A stretch of 64,000 bases of DNA from Haematobia irritans (GCF_050003625.1 NC_134400.1:191609726-191673725); one strand, 5' to 3'; shown: positions 22,601 through 36,167, counted from the stretch's first letter. The notes: a model not told the origin generated them from the sequence alone. Translations and numbers: made by a program.

Positions 22601-25600
22601 TTTTCCCAAAAAAATTGAAATTTTTATATGAAAAACTTCTTTTGCCCATATCTCCTAAACTAAGCGTCCTAGAGCGAAAAGGGCTTTAATTCGTGACCAC
22701 CCCCAAAAAATTGAAAATTTTCATCCAAAACCCCAAAAATTGAAATTTTTGTATGAAAAACTTCTTTTGCCCATATCTCCTAAACTAAGCGTCCTAGAGC
22801 GAAAAGGGCTTTAATCCGTGACCCCCCTCAAAAATTGAATTTTTTACCCAAATCCTAAAAAAATTGAAATTTTTATATGAAAAACTTATTTTGCCTATAT
22901 CTCCTAAACTAAGCGTCCTAGAGCGAAAAGGGCTTTAATTCGTGATCACCCCCAAAAAATTGAAATTTTCATCCAAACCCCAAAAAAATTGAAATTTTTG
23001 TATGAAAAACTTCTTTTGCCCATATCTCCTAAACTAAGCGTCCTAGAGCGAAAAGGGCTTTAATCCGTGACCCCCTCAAAAATTGAAATTTTCATCCAAA
23101 TCCTAAAAAAATTGAAATTTTTATATGAAAAACTTCTTTTGCCCATATCTCCTAAACTAAGCGTCCTAGAGCGAAAAGGGCTTTAATTCGTGACCACCCA
23201 CAAAAAATTGAAAAGTCCACCCAAACCCCAAAAAAATTGAAATTTTTATATGAAAAACTTCTTTTGCCCATATCTCCTAAACTAAGCGTCCTAGAGCGAA
23301 AAGGGCTTTAATCCGTGACCACCCTCAAAAATTGAAATTTTCATCCAAATCCTAAAAAAATTGAAATTTTTATATGAAAAACTTCTTTTGCCTATATCTC
23401 CTAAACTAAGCGTCCTAGAGCGAAAAGGGCTTTAATTCGTGACCACCCACAAAAAATTGAAAAGTCCACCCAAACCCCAAAAAAATTGAAATTTTTATAT
23501 GAAAAACTTCTTTTGCCCATATCTCCTAAACTAAGCGTCCTAGAGCGAAAAGGGCTTTAATCCGTGACCACCCTCAAAAATTGAAATTTCCATCCAAATC
23601 TTAAAAAAATTGAAATTTTTATATGAAAAACTTCTTTTGCCCATATCTCCTAAACTAAGCGTCCTAGAGCGAAAAGGGCTTTAATCCGTGACCACCCTCA
23701 AAAATTGATATTTTCATCCAACCCCTAAAAAAATTGAAATTTTTATATGAAAAACTTCTTTTGCCCATATCTCCTAAACTAAGCGTCCTAGAGCGAAAAG
23801 GGCTTTAATCCGTGACCACCCTCAAAAATTGAAATGTTCATCCAAATCCTAAAAAAATTGAAATTTTTATATGAAAAACTTCTTTTGCCCATATCTCCTA
23901 AACTAAGCGTCCTATAGCGAAAAGGGCTTTAATTCGTGACCACCCCCAAAAAATTGAAAATTTTCATCCAAACCCCAAAAAATTGAAATTTTTGTATGAA
24001 AAACTTCTTTTGCCCATATCTCCTAAACTAAGCGTCCTTGAGCGAAAAGGGCTTTAATCCGTGACCCCCCTCAAAAATTGATTTTTTTACCCATATCCTA
24101 AAAAAATTGAAATTTTTATATGAAAAACTTCTTTTGCCCATATCTCCTAAACTAAGCGTCCTAGAGCGAAAAGGGCTTTAATTCGTGACCACCCTCAAAA
24201 AATTGAAAAATTTCATCCAAAACCCAAAAAATTGAAATTTTTGTATGAAAAACTTCTTTTGCCCATATCTCCTAAACTAAGCGTCCTAGAGCGAAAAGGG
24301 CTTTAATCCGTGACCCCCCTCAAAAATTGAATTTTTTTACCCAAATCCTAAAAAAATTGAAATTTTTGTATGAAAAACTTATTTTGCCTATATCTCCTAA
24401 ACTAAGCGTCCTAGAGCGAAAAGGGCTTTAATTCGTGATCACCCCCAAAAAATTGAAATTTTCATCCAAACCCCAAAAAAATTGAAATTTTTATATGAAA
24501 AACTACTTTTGCCCATATCTCCTAAACTAAGCGTCGTAGAGCGAAAAGGGCTATAATCCGTGACCCCCCTCAAAAATTGAATTTTTTACCCAAATCCTAA
24601 AAAAATTGAAATTTTTATATGAAAAACTTCTTTTGCCCATATCTCCTAAACTAAGCGTCCTAGAGCGAAAAGGGCTTTAATTCGTGACCACCCCCAAAAA
24701 ATTGAAAATTTTCATCCAAAACCCAAAAAATTGAAATTTTTGTATGAAAAACTTCTTTTGCCCATATCTCCTAAACTAAGCGTCCTAGAGCGAAAAGGGC
24801 TTTAATCCGTGACCCCCCTCAAAAATTCAATTTTTTACCCAAATCCTAAAAAAATTGAAATTTTTATATGAAAAACTTCTTTTGCCTATATCTCCTAAAC
24901 TAAGCGTCCTAGAGCGAAAAGGGCTTTAATTCGTGACCACCCTCAAAAATTGAATTTTTTACCCAAATCCTAAAAAAATTGAAATTTTTATATGAAAAAC
25001 TTCTTTTGCCTATATCTCCTAAACTAAGCGTCCTAGAGCGAAAAGGGCTTTAATTCGTGACCACCCTCAAAAAATTGAAAAATTTCATCCAAAACCCAAA
25101 AAATTGAAATTTTTGTATGAAAAACTTCTTTTGCCCATATCTCCTAAACTAAGCGTCCTAGAGCGAAAAGGGCTTTAATCCGTGACCACCCACAAAAAAT
25201 TGAAAAGTCCACCCAAACCCCAAAAAAATTGAAATTTTTATATGAAAAACTTCTTTTGCCCATATCTCCTAAACTAAGCGTCCTAGAGCGAAAAGGGCTT
25301 TAATCCGTGACCACCCTCAAAAATTGAAATTTTCATCCAAATCCTAAAAAAATTGAAATTTTTATATGAAAAACTTCTTTTGCCCATATCTCCTAAACTA
25401 AGCGTCCTAGAGCGAAAAGGGCTTTAATTCGTGACCACCCCCAAAAAATTGAAATTTTCATCCAAACCCCAAAAAAATTGAAATTTTTATATGAAAAACT
25501 TCTTTTGCCCATATCTCCTAAACTAAGCGTCCTAGAGCGAAAAGGGCTTTAATCCGTGACCACCCTCAAAAATTGAAATTTTCATCCAAATCCTAAAAAA

Positions 25601-25703
25601 ATTGAAATTTTTATATGAAAAACTTCTTTTGCCCATATCTCCTAAACTAAGCGTCCTAGAGCGAAAAGGGCTTTAATTCGTGACCACCCCCAAAAAATTG
25701 AAA
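22601..25703 (+). repeat. HOR-2 copy 2 (3103 bp, 25 monomers)
   Basis: This is the reference copy of the HOR. Markers in order are TTTTCCC (22601), AACCCCAAAAATTG, ACTTATTTTGCC, type c, CATCCAAATCTTAAAA, AATTGATATTTTC, GTCCTATAGCG, GTCCTTGAGCG, CTCAAAAAATTGAAAAATTT (24194), GTCGTAG (24531), AAATTCAATTTTTT and a second CTCAAAAAATTGAAAAATTT (25066). The length divides as 25 times 124.1 bp. Confidence 0.9.
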
Positions 25704-28700
25704 TTTTCCCAAAAAAATTGAAATTTTTATATGAAAAACTTCTTTTGCCCATATCTCCTAAACTAAGCGTCCTAGAGCGAAAAGGGCTTTAATTCGTGAC
25801 CACCCCCAAAAAATTGAAAATTTTCATCCAAAACCCCAAAAATTGAAATTTTTGTATGAAAAACTTCTTTTGCCCATATCTCCTAAACTAAGCGTCCTAG
25901 AGCGAAAAGGGCTTTAATCCGTGACCCCCCTCAAAAATTGAATTTTTTACCCAAATCCTAAAAAAATTGAAATTTTTATATGAAAAACTTATTTTGCCTA
26001 TATCTCCTAAACTAAGCGTCCTAGAGCGAAAAGGGCTTTAATTCGTGATCACCCCCAAAAAATTGAAATTTTCATCCAAACCCCAAAAAAATTGAAATTT
26101 TTGTATGAAAAACTTCTTTTGCCCATATCTCCTAAACTAAGCGTCCTAGAGCGAAAAGGGCTTTAATCCGTGACCCCCTCAAAAATTGAAATTTTCATCC
26201 AAATCCTAAAAAAATTGAAATTTTTATATGAAAAACTTCTTTTGCCCATATCTCCTAAACTAAGCGTCCTAGAGCGAAAAGGGCTTTAATTCGTGACCAC
26301 CCACAAAAAATTGAAAAGTCCACCCAAACCCCAAAAAAATTGAAATTTTTATATGAAAAACTTCTTTTGCCCATATCTCCTAAACTAAGCGTCCTAGAGC
26401 GAAAAGGGCTTTAATCCGTGACCACCCTCAAAAATTGAAATTTTCATCCAAATCCTAAAAAAATTGAAATTTTTATATGAAAAACTTCTTTTGCCTATAT
26501 CTCCTAAACTAAGCGTCCTAGAGCTAAAAGGGCTTTAATTCGTGACCACCCACAAAAAATTGAAAAGTCCACCCAAACCCCAAAAAAATTGAAATTTTTA
26601 TATGAAAAACTTCTTTTGCCCATATCTCCTAAACTAAGCGTCCTAGAGCGAAAAGGGCTTTAATCCGTGACCACCCTCAAAAATTGAAATTTCCATCCAA
26701 ATCTTAAAAAAATTGACATTTTTATATGAAAAACTTCTTTTGCCCATATCTCCTAAACTAAGCGTCCTAGAGCGAAAAGGGCTTTAATCCGTGACCACCC
26801 TCAAAAATTGATATTTTCATCCAAATCCTAAAAAAATTGAAATTTTTATATGAAAAACTTCTTTTGCCCATATCTCCTAAACTAAGCGTCCTAGAGCGAA
26901 AAGGGCTTTAATCCGTGACCACCCTCAAAAATTGAAATTTTCATCCAAATCCTAAAAAAATTGAAATTTTTATATGAAAAACTTCTTTTGCCCATATCTC
27001 CTAAACTAAGCGTCCTATAGCGAAAAGGGCTTTAATTCGTGACCACCCCCAAAAAATTGAAAATTTTCATCCAAACCCCAAAAAAATTGAAATTTGTGTA
27101 TGAAAAACTTCTTTTGCCCATATCTCCTAAACTAAGCGTCCTTGAGCGAAAAGGGCTTTAATCCGTGACCCCCCTCAAAAATTGTTTTTTTTACCCATAT
27201 CCTAAAAAAATTGAAATTTTTATATGAAAAACTTCTTTTGCCTATATCTCCTAAACTAAGCGTCCTAGAGCGAAAAGGGCTTTAATCCGTGACCCCCCTC
27301 AAAAATTGAATTTTTTACCCAAATCCTAAAAAAATTGAAATTTTTATATGAAAAACTTCTTTTGCCCATATCTCCTAAACTAAGCGTCCTATAGCGAAAA
27401 GGGCTTTAATTCGTGACCACCCCCAAAAAATTGAAAATTTTCATCCAAACCCCAAAAAAATTGAAATTTGTGTATGAAAAACTTCTTTTGCCCATATCTC
27501 CTAAACTAAGCGTCCTTGAGCGAAAAGGGCTTTAATCCGTGACCCCCCTCAAAAATTGTTTTTTTTACCCATATCCTAAAAAAATTGAAATTTTTATATG
27601 AAAAACTTCTTTTGCCCATATCTCCTAAACTAAGCGTCCTAGAGCGAAAAGGGCTTTAATTCGTGACCACCCTCAAAAAATTGAAAAATTTCATCCAAAA
27701 CCAAAAAAATTGAAATTTTTGTATGAAAAACTTCTTTTGCCCATATCTCCTAAACTAAGCGTCCTAGAGCGAAAAGGGCTTTAATCCGTGACCCCCCTCA
27801 AAAATTGAATTTTTTTACCCAAATCCTAAAAAAATTGAAATTTTTGTATGAAAAACTTATTTTGCCTATATCTCCTAAACTAAGCGTCCTAGAGCGAAAA
27901 GGGCTTTAATTCGTGATCACCCCCAAAAAATTGAAATTTTCATCCAAACCCCAAAAAAATTGAAATTTTTATATGAAAAACTACTTTTGCCCATATCTCC
28001 TAAACTAAGCGTCGTAGAGCGAAAAGGGCTATAATCCGTGACCCCCCTCAAAAATTGAATTTTTTACCCAAATCCTAAAAAAATTGAAATTTTTATATGA
28101 AAAACTTCTTTTGCCCATATCTCCTAAACTAAGCGTCCTAGAGCGAAAAGGGCTTTAATTCGTGACCACCCCCAAAAAATTGAAAATTTTCATCCAAAAC
28201 CCAAAAAATTGAAATTTTTGTATGAAAAACTTCTTTTGCCCATATCTCCTAAACTAAGCGTCCTAGAGCGAAAAGGGCTTTAATCCGTGACCCCCCTCAA
28301 AAATTCAATTTTTTACCCAAATCCTAAAAAAATTGAAATTTTTATATGAAAAACTTCTTTTGCCTATATCTCCTAAACTAAGCGTCCTAGAGCGAAAAGG
28401 GCTTTAATTCGTGACCACCCTCAAAAATTGAATTTTTTACCCAAATCCTAAAAAAATTGAAATTTTTATATGAAAAACTTCTTTTGCCTATATCTCCTAA
28501 ACTAAGCGTCCTAGAGCGAAAAGGGCTTTAATTCGTGACCACCCTCAAAAAATTGAAAAATTTCATCCAAAACCCAAAAAATTGAAATTTTTGTATGAAA
28601 AACTTCTTTTGCCCATATCTCCTAAACTAAGCGTCCTAGAGCGAAAAGGGCTTTAATCCGTGACCACCCACAAAAAATTGAAAAGTCCACCCAAACCCCA

Positions 28701-29181
28701 AAAAAATTGAAATTTTTATATGAAAAACTTCTTTTGCCCATATCTCCTAAACTAAGCGTCCTAGAGCGAAAAGGGCTTTAATCCGTGACCACCCTCAAAA
28801 ATTGAAATTTTCATCCAAATCCTAAAAAAATTGAAATTTTTATATGAAAAACTTCTTTTGCCCATATCTCCTAAACTAAGCGTCCTAGAGCGAAAAGGGC
28901 TTTAATTCGTGACCACCCCCAAAAAATTGAAATTTTCATCCAAACCCCAAAAAAATTGAAATTTTTATATGAAAAACTTCTTTTGCCCATATCTCCTAAA
29001 CTAAGCGTCCTAGAGCGAAAAGGGCTTTAATCCGTGACCACCCTCAAAAATTGAAATTTTCATCCAAATCCTAAAAAAATTGAAATTTTTATATGAAAAA
29101 CTTCTTTTGCCCATATCTCCTAAACTAAGCGTCCTAGAGCGAAAAGGGCTTTAATTCGTGACCACCCCCAAAAAATTGAAA
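25704..29181 (+). repeat. HOR-2 copy 3 (3478 bp, with internal 374-bp gain)
   Basis: This copy keeps the order of copy 2 but is three monomers longer. The rare AATTTGTGTATG occurs twice, at 27091 and 27465, 374 bp apart, each followed by AAATTGTTTTTTTTACCC. In copy 4 it occurs once (30569). So a three-monomer segment was duplicated inside this copy only. Other shared markers are GAGCTAAAAGGG (also in copy 4) and AATTGACATTTTT. Confidence 0.9.
27091..27464 (+). repeat. 374-bp duplication nested in HOR-2 copy 3
   Basis: This is the first of two near-identical three-monomer segments (the second starts at 27465), marked by AATTTGTGTATG, GTCCTTGAGCG and ATTGTTTTTTTTACCC. Between them lie GCCTATATC and a type-d monomer, and the same order is seen once in copy 4. 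Edges are set by the marker and could lie anywhere within the repeated monomers. Confidence 0.85.
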
Positions 29182-31525
29182 TTTTCCCAAAAAAATTGAA
29201 ATTTTTATATGAAAAACTTCTTTTGCCCATATCTCCTAAACTAAGCGTCCTAGAGCGAAAAGGGCTTTAATTCGTGACCACCCCCAAAAAATTGAAAATT
29301 TTCATCCAAAACCCCAAAAATTGAAATTTTTGTATGAAAAACTTCTTTTGCCCATATCTCCTAAACTAAGCGTCCTAGAGCGAAAAGGGCTTTAATCCGT
29401 GACCCCCCTCAAAAATTGAATTTTTTACCCAAATCCTAAAAAAATTGAAATTTTTATATGAAAAACTTATTTTGCCTATATCTCCTAAACTAAGCGTCCT
29501 AGAGCGAAAAGGGCTTTAATTCGTGATCACCCCCAAAAAATTGAAATTTTCATCCAAACCCCAAAAAAATTGAAATTTTTGTATGAAAAACTTCTTTTGC
29601 CCATATCTCCTAAACTAAGCGTCCTAGAGCGAAAAGGGCTTTAATCCGTGACCCCCTCAAAAATTGAAATTTTCATCCAAATCCTAAAAAAATTGAAATT
29701 TTTATATGAAAAACTTCTTTTGCCCATATCTCCTAAACTAAGCGTCCTAGAGCGAAAAGGGCTTTAATTCGTGACCACCCACAAAAAATTGAAAAGTCCA
29801 CCCAAACCCCAAAAAAATTGAAATTTTTATATGAAAAACTTCTTTTGCCCATATCTCCTAAACTAAGCGTCCTAGAGCGAAAAGGGCTTTAATCCGTGAC
29901 CACCCTCAAAAATTGAAATTTTCATCCAAATCCTAAAAAAATTGAAATTTTTATATGAAAAACTTCTTTTGCCTATATCTCCTAAACTAAGCGTCCTAGA
30001 GCTAAAAGGGCTTTAATTCGTGACCACCCACAAAAAATTGAAAAGTCCACCCAAACCCCAAAAAAATTGAAATTTTTATATGAAAAACTTCTTTTGCCCA
30101 TATCTCCTAAACTAAGCGTCCTAGAGCGAAAAGGGCTTTAATCCGTGACCACCCTCAAAAATTGAAATTTCCATCCAAATCTTAAAAAAATTGACATTTT
30201 TATATGAAAAACTTCTTTTGCCAATATCTCCTAAACTAAGCGTCCTAGAGCGAAAAGGGCTTTAATCCGTGACCACCCTCAAAAATTGATATTTTCATCC
30301 AAATCCTAAAAAAATTGAAATTTTTATATGAAAAACTTCTTTTGCCCATATCTCCTAAACTAAGCGTCCTAGAGCGAAAAGGGCTTTAATCCGTGACCAC
30401 CCTCAAAAATTGAAATTTTCATCCAAATCCTAAAAAAATTGAAATTTTTATATGAAAAACTTCTTTTGCCCATATCTCCTAAACTAAGCGTCCTATAGCG
30501 AAAAGGGCTTTAATTCGTGACCACCCCCAAAAAATTGAAAATTTTCATCCAAACCCCAAAAAAATTGAAATTTGTGTATGAAAAACTTCTTTTGCCCATA
30601 TCTCCTAAACTAAGCGTCCTTGAGCGAAAAGGGCTTTAATCCGTGACCCCCCTCAAAAATTGTTTTTTTTACCCATATCCTAAAAAAATTGAAATTTTTA
30701 TATGAAAAACTTCTTTTGCCTATATCTCCTAAACTAAGCGTCCTAGAGCGAAAAGGGCTTTAATCCGTGACCCCCCTCAAAAATTGAATTTTTTACCCAA
30801 ATCCTAAAAAAATTGAAATTTTTATATGAAAAACTTCTTTTGCCCATATCTCCTAAACTAAGCGTCCTAGAGCGAAAAGGGCTTTAATTCGTGACCACCC
30901 TCAAAAAATTGAAAAATTTCATCCAAAACCCAAAAAATTGAAATTTTTGTATGAAAAACTTCTTTTGCCCATATCTCCTAAACTAAGCGTCCTAGAGCGA
31001 AAAGGGCTTTAATCCGTGACCCCCCTCAAAAATTGAATTTTTTTACCCAAATCCTAAAAAAATTGAAATTTTTGTATGAAAAACTTATTTTGCCTATATC
31101 TCCTAAACTAAGCGTCCTAGAGCGAAAAGGGCTTTAATTCGTGATCACCCCCAAAAAATTGAAATTTTCATCCAAACCCCAAAAAAATTGAAATTTTTAT
31201 ATGAAAAACTACTTTTGCCCATATCTCCTAAACTAAGCGTCGTAGAGCGAAAAGGGCTATAATCCGTGACCCCCCTCAAAAATTGAATTTTTTACCCAAA
31301 TCCTAAAAAAATTGAAATTTTTATATGAAAAACTTCTTTTGCCCATATCTCCTAAACTAAGCGTCCTAGAGCGAAAAGGGCTTTAATTCGTGACCACCCC
31401 CAAAAAATTGAAAATTTTCATCCAAAACCCAAAAAATTGAAATTTTTGTATGAAAAACTTCTTTTGCCCATATCTCCTAAACTAAGCGTCCTAGAGCGAA
31501 AAGGGCTTTAATCCGTGACCCCCCT
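29182..31525 (+). repeat. HOR-2 copy 4 (truncated at 31525)
   Basis: The order follows copy 3 (TTTTCCC at 29182, GAGCTAAAAGGG near 30001, AATTTGTGTATG at 30569, GTCGTAG at 31237). It stops within a type-d linker, where CCCCCCT joins ATGAAAAACTTATTTTG at 31525/31526. The part after GTCGTAG that should contain AAATTCAATTTTTT is deferred to after the 450-bp duplication (near 31980). Confidence 0.88.
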
Positions 31526-31975
31526 ATGAAAAACTTATTTTGCCTATATCTCCTAAACTAAGCGTCCTAGAGCGAAAAGGGCTTTAATTCGTGATCACCC
31601 CCAAAAAATTGAAATTTTCATCCAAACCCCAAAAAAATTGAAATTTTTATATGAAAAACTACTTTTGCCCATATCTCCTAAACTAAGCGTCGTAGAGCGA
31701 AAAGGGCTATAATCCGTGACCCCCCTCAAAAATTGAATTTTTTACCCAAATCCTAAAAAAATTGAAATTTTTATATGAAAAACTTCTTTTGCCCATATCT
31801 CCTAAACTAAGCGTCCTAGAGCGAAAAGGGCTTTAATTCGTGACCACCCCCAAAAAATTGAAAATTTTCATCCAAAACCCAAAAAATTGAAATTTTTGTA
31901 TGAAAAACTTCTTTTGCCCATATCTCCTAAACTAAGCGTCCTAGAGCGAAAAGGGCTTTAATCCGTGACCCCCCT
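31526..31975 (+). repeat. 450-bp out-of-register duplication
   Basis: Bases 31526-31975 repeat 31076-31525, including ACTTATTTTG (31084 and 31534), the GTCGTAG core (31237 and 31687) and the terminal CCCCCCT. The join falls between a linker and the middle of an A/T 5' part, so it is not in monomer phase; only one base (T) is shared at the join. Confidence 0.9.
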
Positions 31976-32919
31976 CAAAAATTCAATTTTTTACCCAAAT
32001 CCTAAAAAAATTGAAATTTTTATATGAAAAACTTCTTTTGCCTATATCTCCTAAACTAAGCGTCCTAGAGCGAAAAGGGCTTTAATTCGTGACCACCCTC
32101 AAAAATTGAATTTTTTACCCAAATCCTAAAAAAATTGAAATTTTTATATGAAAAACTTCTTTTGCCTATATCTCCTAAACTAAGCGTCCTAGAGCGAAAA
32201 GGGCTTTAATTCGTGATCACCCCCAAAAAATTGAAATTTTCATCCAAACCCCAAAAAAAATTGAAATTTTTATATGAAAAACTTCTTTTGCCCATATCTC
32301 CTAAACTAAGCGTCCTAGAGCGAAAAGGGCTTTAATCCGTGACCCCCCTCAAAAATTTAATTTTTTTACCCAAATCCTAAAAAAAATGAAATTTTTATAT
32401 GAAAAACTTCTTTTGCCTATATCTCCTAAACTAAGCGTCCTAGAGCGAAAAGGGCTTTAATTCGTGACCACCCACAAAAAATTGAAAAGTCCACCCAAAC
32501 CCCAAAAAAATTGAAATTTTTATATGAAAAACTTCTTTTGCCCATATCTCCTAAACTAAGCGTCCTAGAGCGAAAAGGGCTTTAATCCGTGACCACCCCC
32601 AAAAAATTGAAATTTTCATCCAAACCCCAAAAAAATTGAAATTTTTATATGAAAAACTTTATTTGCCCATATCTCCTAAACTAAGCGTCCTAGAGCGAAA
32701 AGGGCTTTAATCCGTGACCCCCCTCAAAAATTGAATTTTTTACCCAAATCCTAAAAAAATTGAAATTTTTATATGAAAAACTTCTTTTGCCTATATCTCC
32801 TAAACTAAGCGTCCTAGAGCGAAAAGGGCTTTAATTCGTGACCACCCCCAAAAAATTGAAATTTTTATATGAAAAACTTCTTTTGCCCATATCTCCTAAA
32901 CTAAGCGTCCTAGAGCGAA
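31976..32919. repeat. Mixed monomers between HOR-2 and the 1989-bp HOR
   Basis: About eight monomers. The first part (AAATTCAATTTTTT, then CTCAAAAATTG type d) still matches HOR-2 near 24.83-25.0 kb. From about 32.2 kb the sequence resembles monomers of the 4.9-6.2 kb region (types e, d, c and CCCCAAAAAATTG), ending in a short monomer near 32.86 kb. Confidence 0.78.
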
Positions 32920-34908
32920 AAGGGCTTTAATTTGTGACCACCCACAAAAAATTGAAAAGTCCACCCAAACCCCAAAAAATTGAAATTTTTAAATGAAAAA
33001 CTTCTTTTGCCCATATCTCCTAAACTAAGCGTCCTAGAGCGAAAACGGCTTTAATCCGTGACCACCCTCAGAAATTGTAATTTTCATCCAAATCCTAAAA
33101 AAATTGAAATTTTTATATGAAAAACTACTTTTGCCCATATCTCCTAAACTAAGCGTCCTAGAGCGAAAAGGGCTTTAATTCGTGACCACCCCCAAAAAAT
33201 TGAAATTTTCATCCAAACCCCAAAAAAATTGAAATTTTTATATGAAAAACTTCTTTTGCCCATATCTCCTAAACTAAACGTCCTAGAGCGAAAAGGGCTT
33301 TAATCCGTGACCCCCCTCAAAAATTGAATTTTTTACCCAAATCCTAAAAAAATTGAAATTTTTATATGAAAAACTTCTTTTGCCTATATCTCCTAAACTA
33401 AGCGTCCTAGAGCGAAAAGGGCTTTAATTCGTGACCACCCCCAAAAAATTGAAAATTTTCATCCAAACCCCAAAAAATTGAAATTTTTGTATGAAAAACT
33501 TCTTGTGCCCATATCTCCTAAACTAAGCGTCCTAGAGCGAAAAGGGCTTTAATCCGTGACCCCCCTCAAAAATTGAATTTTTTACCCAAATCCTAAAAAA
33601 ATTGAAATTTTTATATGAAAAACTTCTTTTGCCTATATCTCCTAAACTAAGCGTCCTAGAGCGAAAAGGGCTTTAATTCGTGATCACCCCCAAAAAATTG
33701 AAATTTTCATCCAAACCCCAAAAAAATTGAAATTTTTATATGAAAAACTTCTTTTGCCCATATCTCCTAAACTAAGCGTCCTAGAGCGAAAAGGGCTTTA
33801 ATTCGTGACCACCCCCAAAAAATTGAAAATTTTCATCCAAACCCCAAAAAATTGAAATTTTTGTATGAAAAACTTCTTGTGCCCATATCTCCTAAACTAA
33901 GCGTCCTAGAGCGAAAAGGGCTTTAATCCGTGACCCCCCTCAAAAATTGAATTTTTTACCCAAATCCTAAAAAAATTTAAATTTTTATATGAAAAACTTC
34001 TTTTGCCCATATCTCCTAAACTAAGCGTCCTAGAGCGAAAAGGGCTTTAATCCGTGACCACCCCAAAAAATTGAAATTTTCATCCAAACCCCAAAAAAAT
34101 TGAAATTTTTATATGAAAAACTTTATTTGCCCATATCTCCTAAACTAAGCGTCCTAGAGCGAAAAGGGCTTTCATTCGTGACCACCCCCAAAAAATTGAA
34201 AATTTTCATCCAAACCCCAAAAAATTGAAATTTTTGTATGAAAAACTTATTTTGCCCATATCTCCTAAACTAAGCGTCCTAGAGCGAAAAGGGCTTTAAT
34301 CCGTGACCCCCCTCAAAAATTGAATTTTTTACCCAAATCCTAAAAAAATTTAAATTTTTATATGAAAAACTTCTTTTGCCTATATCTCCTAAACTAAGCG
34401 TCCTAGAGCGAAAAGGGCTTTAATTCGTGATCACCCCCAAAAAATTGAAATTTTCATCCAAACCCCAAAAAAATTGAAATTTTTATATGAAAAACTTCTT
34501 TTGCCCATATCTCCTAAACTAAGCGTCCTAGGGCGGAAAGGGCTTTAATCCGTGACCACCCTCAAAAATTGAAATTTTCATCCAAATCCTAAAAAATTGA
34601 AATTTTTATATGAAAAACTTCTTTTGCCCATATCTCCTAAACTAAGCGTCCTAGAGCGAAAAGGGCTTTAATTCGTGATCACCCCCAAAAAATTGAAATT
34701 TTCATCCAAACCCCAAAAAAATTGAAATTTTTATATGAAAAACTTCTTTTGCCCATATCTCCTAAACTAAGCGTCCTAGGGCGGAAAGGGCTTTAATCCG
34801 TGACCACCCTCAAAAATTGAAATTTTCATCCAAATCCTAAAAAATTGAAATTTTTATATGAAAAACTTCTTTTGCCCATATCTCCTAAACTAAGCGTCCT
34901 AGAGCGAA
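32920..34908 (+). repeat. 1989-bp HOR, copy 1 (16 monomers)
   Basis: TTTTTAAATGAAAAAC, GCGAAAACGGC, CTCAGAAATTGTAATTTTC (CTCAG at 33067 and 35056), CTAAACGTCC and TCTTGTGCCC (33501 and 35490) recur at 1989 bp. It contains two internal duplications, of 374 bp (TCTTGTGCCC at 33501 and 33875) and 248 bp (AGGGCGG at 34531 and 34779). Confidence 0.87.
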
Positions 34909-34924
34909 AAGGGCTTTAATTCGT
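34429..34924 (+). repeat. 248-bp (two-monomer) duplication with AGGGCGG core
   Basis: A type-e monomer followed by a monomer whose core reads CCTAGGGCGGAAAGGG is present twice, 248 bp apart (GGGCGG at 34531 and 34779). The core change affects two nearby bases, AGAGCGA to AGGGCGG, and both travel together. A third AGGGCGG core lies at 36022. Confidence 0.87.
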
Positions 34925-36021
34925 GACCACCAACAAAAAATTGAAAAGTCCACCCAAACCCCAAAAAATTGAAATTTTTAAATGAAAAACTTCTTTTGCC
35001 CATATCTCCTAAACTAAGCGTCCTAGAGCGAAAACGGCTTTAATCCGTGACCACCCTCAGAAATTGTAATTTTCATCCAAATCCTAAAAAAATTGAAATT
35101 TTTATATGAAAAACTACTTTTGCCCATATCTCCTAAACTAAGCGTCCTAGAGCGAAAAGGGCTTTAATTCGTGACCACCCCCAAAAAATTGAAATTTTCA
35201 TCCAAACCCCAAAAAAATTGAAATTTTTATATGAAAAACTTCTTTTGCCCATATCTCCTAAACTAAACGTCCTAGAGCGAAAAGGGCTTTAAGCCGTGAC
35301 CCCCCTCAAAAATTGAATTTTTTACCCAAATCCTAAAAAAATTGAAATTTTTATATGAAAAACTTCTTTTGCCTATATCTCCTAAACTAAGCGTCCTAGA
35401 GCGAAAAGGGCTTTAATTCGTGACCACCCCCAAAAAATTGAAAATTTTCATCCAAACCCCAAAAAATTGAAATTTTTGTATGAAAAACTTCTTGTGCCCA
35501 TATCTCCTAAACTAAGCGTCCTAGAGCGAAAAGGGCTTTAATCCGTGACCCCCCTCAAAAATTGAATTTTTTACCCAAATCCTAAAAAAATTGAAATTTT
35601 TATATGAAAAACTTCTTTTGCCTATATCTCCTAAACTAAGCGTCCTAGAGCGAAAAGGGCTTTAATTCGTGATCACCCCCAAAAAATTGAAATTTTCATC
35701 CAAACCCCAAAAAAATTGAAATTTTTATATGAAAAACTTCTTTTGCCCATATCTCCTAAACTAAGCGTCCTAGAGCGAAAAGGGCTTTAATTCGTGACCA
35801 CCCCCAAAAAATTGAAAATTTTCATCCAAACCCCAAAAAATTGAAATTTTTGTATGAAAAACTTATTTTGCCCATATCTCCTAAACTAAGCGTCCTAGAG
35901 CGAAAAGGGCTTTAATCCGTGACCCCCCTCAAAAATTGAATTTTTTACCCAAATCCTAAAAAAATTGAAATTTTTATATGAAAAACTTCTTTTGCCTATA
36001 TCTCCTAAACTAAGCGTCCTA
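34909..36021 (+). repeat. 1989-bp HOR, copy 2 (partial)
   Basis: This matches copy 1 until roughly 36.0 kb, where it ends next to an AGGGCGG monomer that in copy 1 lies about 500 bp further on. Differences include CCACCAACAAAAAATTG and TTTAAGCCGTGACC. The site of TCTTGTG at 33875 has ACTTATTTTG in this copy. Confidence 0.83.
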
Positions 36022-36167
36022 GGGCGGAAAGGGCTTTAATCCGTGACCACCCTCAAAAATTGAAATTTTCATCCAAATCCTAAAAAATTGAAATTTTTAT
36101 ATGAAAAACTTCTTTTGCCCATATCTCCTAAACTAAGCGTCCTAGAGCGAAAAGGGCTTTAATCCGT
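36022..36167. repeat. Transition between the 1989-bp HOR and HOR-3
   Basis: One AGGGCGG monomer and the start of the next. Upstream sequence belongs to the 1989-bp HOR and downstream sequence (from GTGAACACCC at 36168) to HOR-3. No non-satellite bases are present at the switch. Confidence 0.75.
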
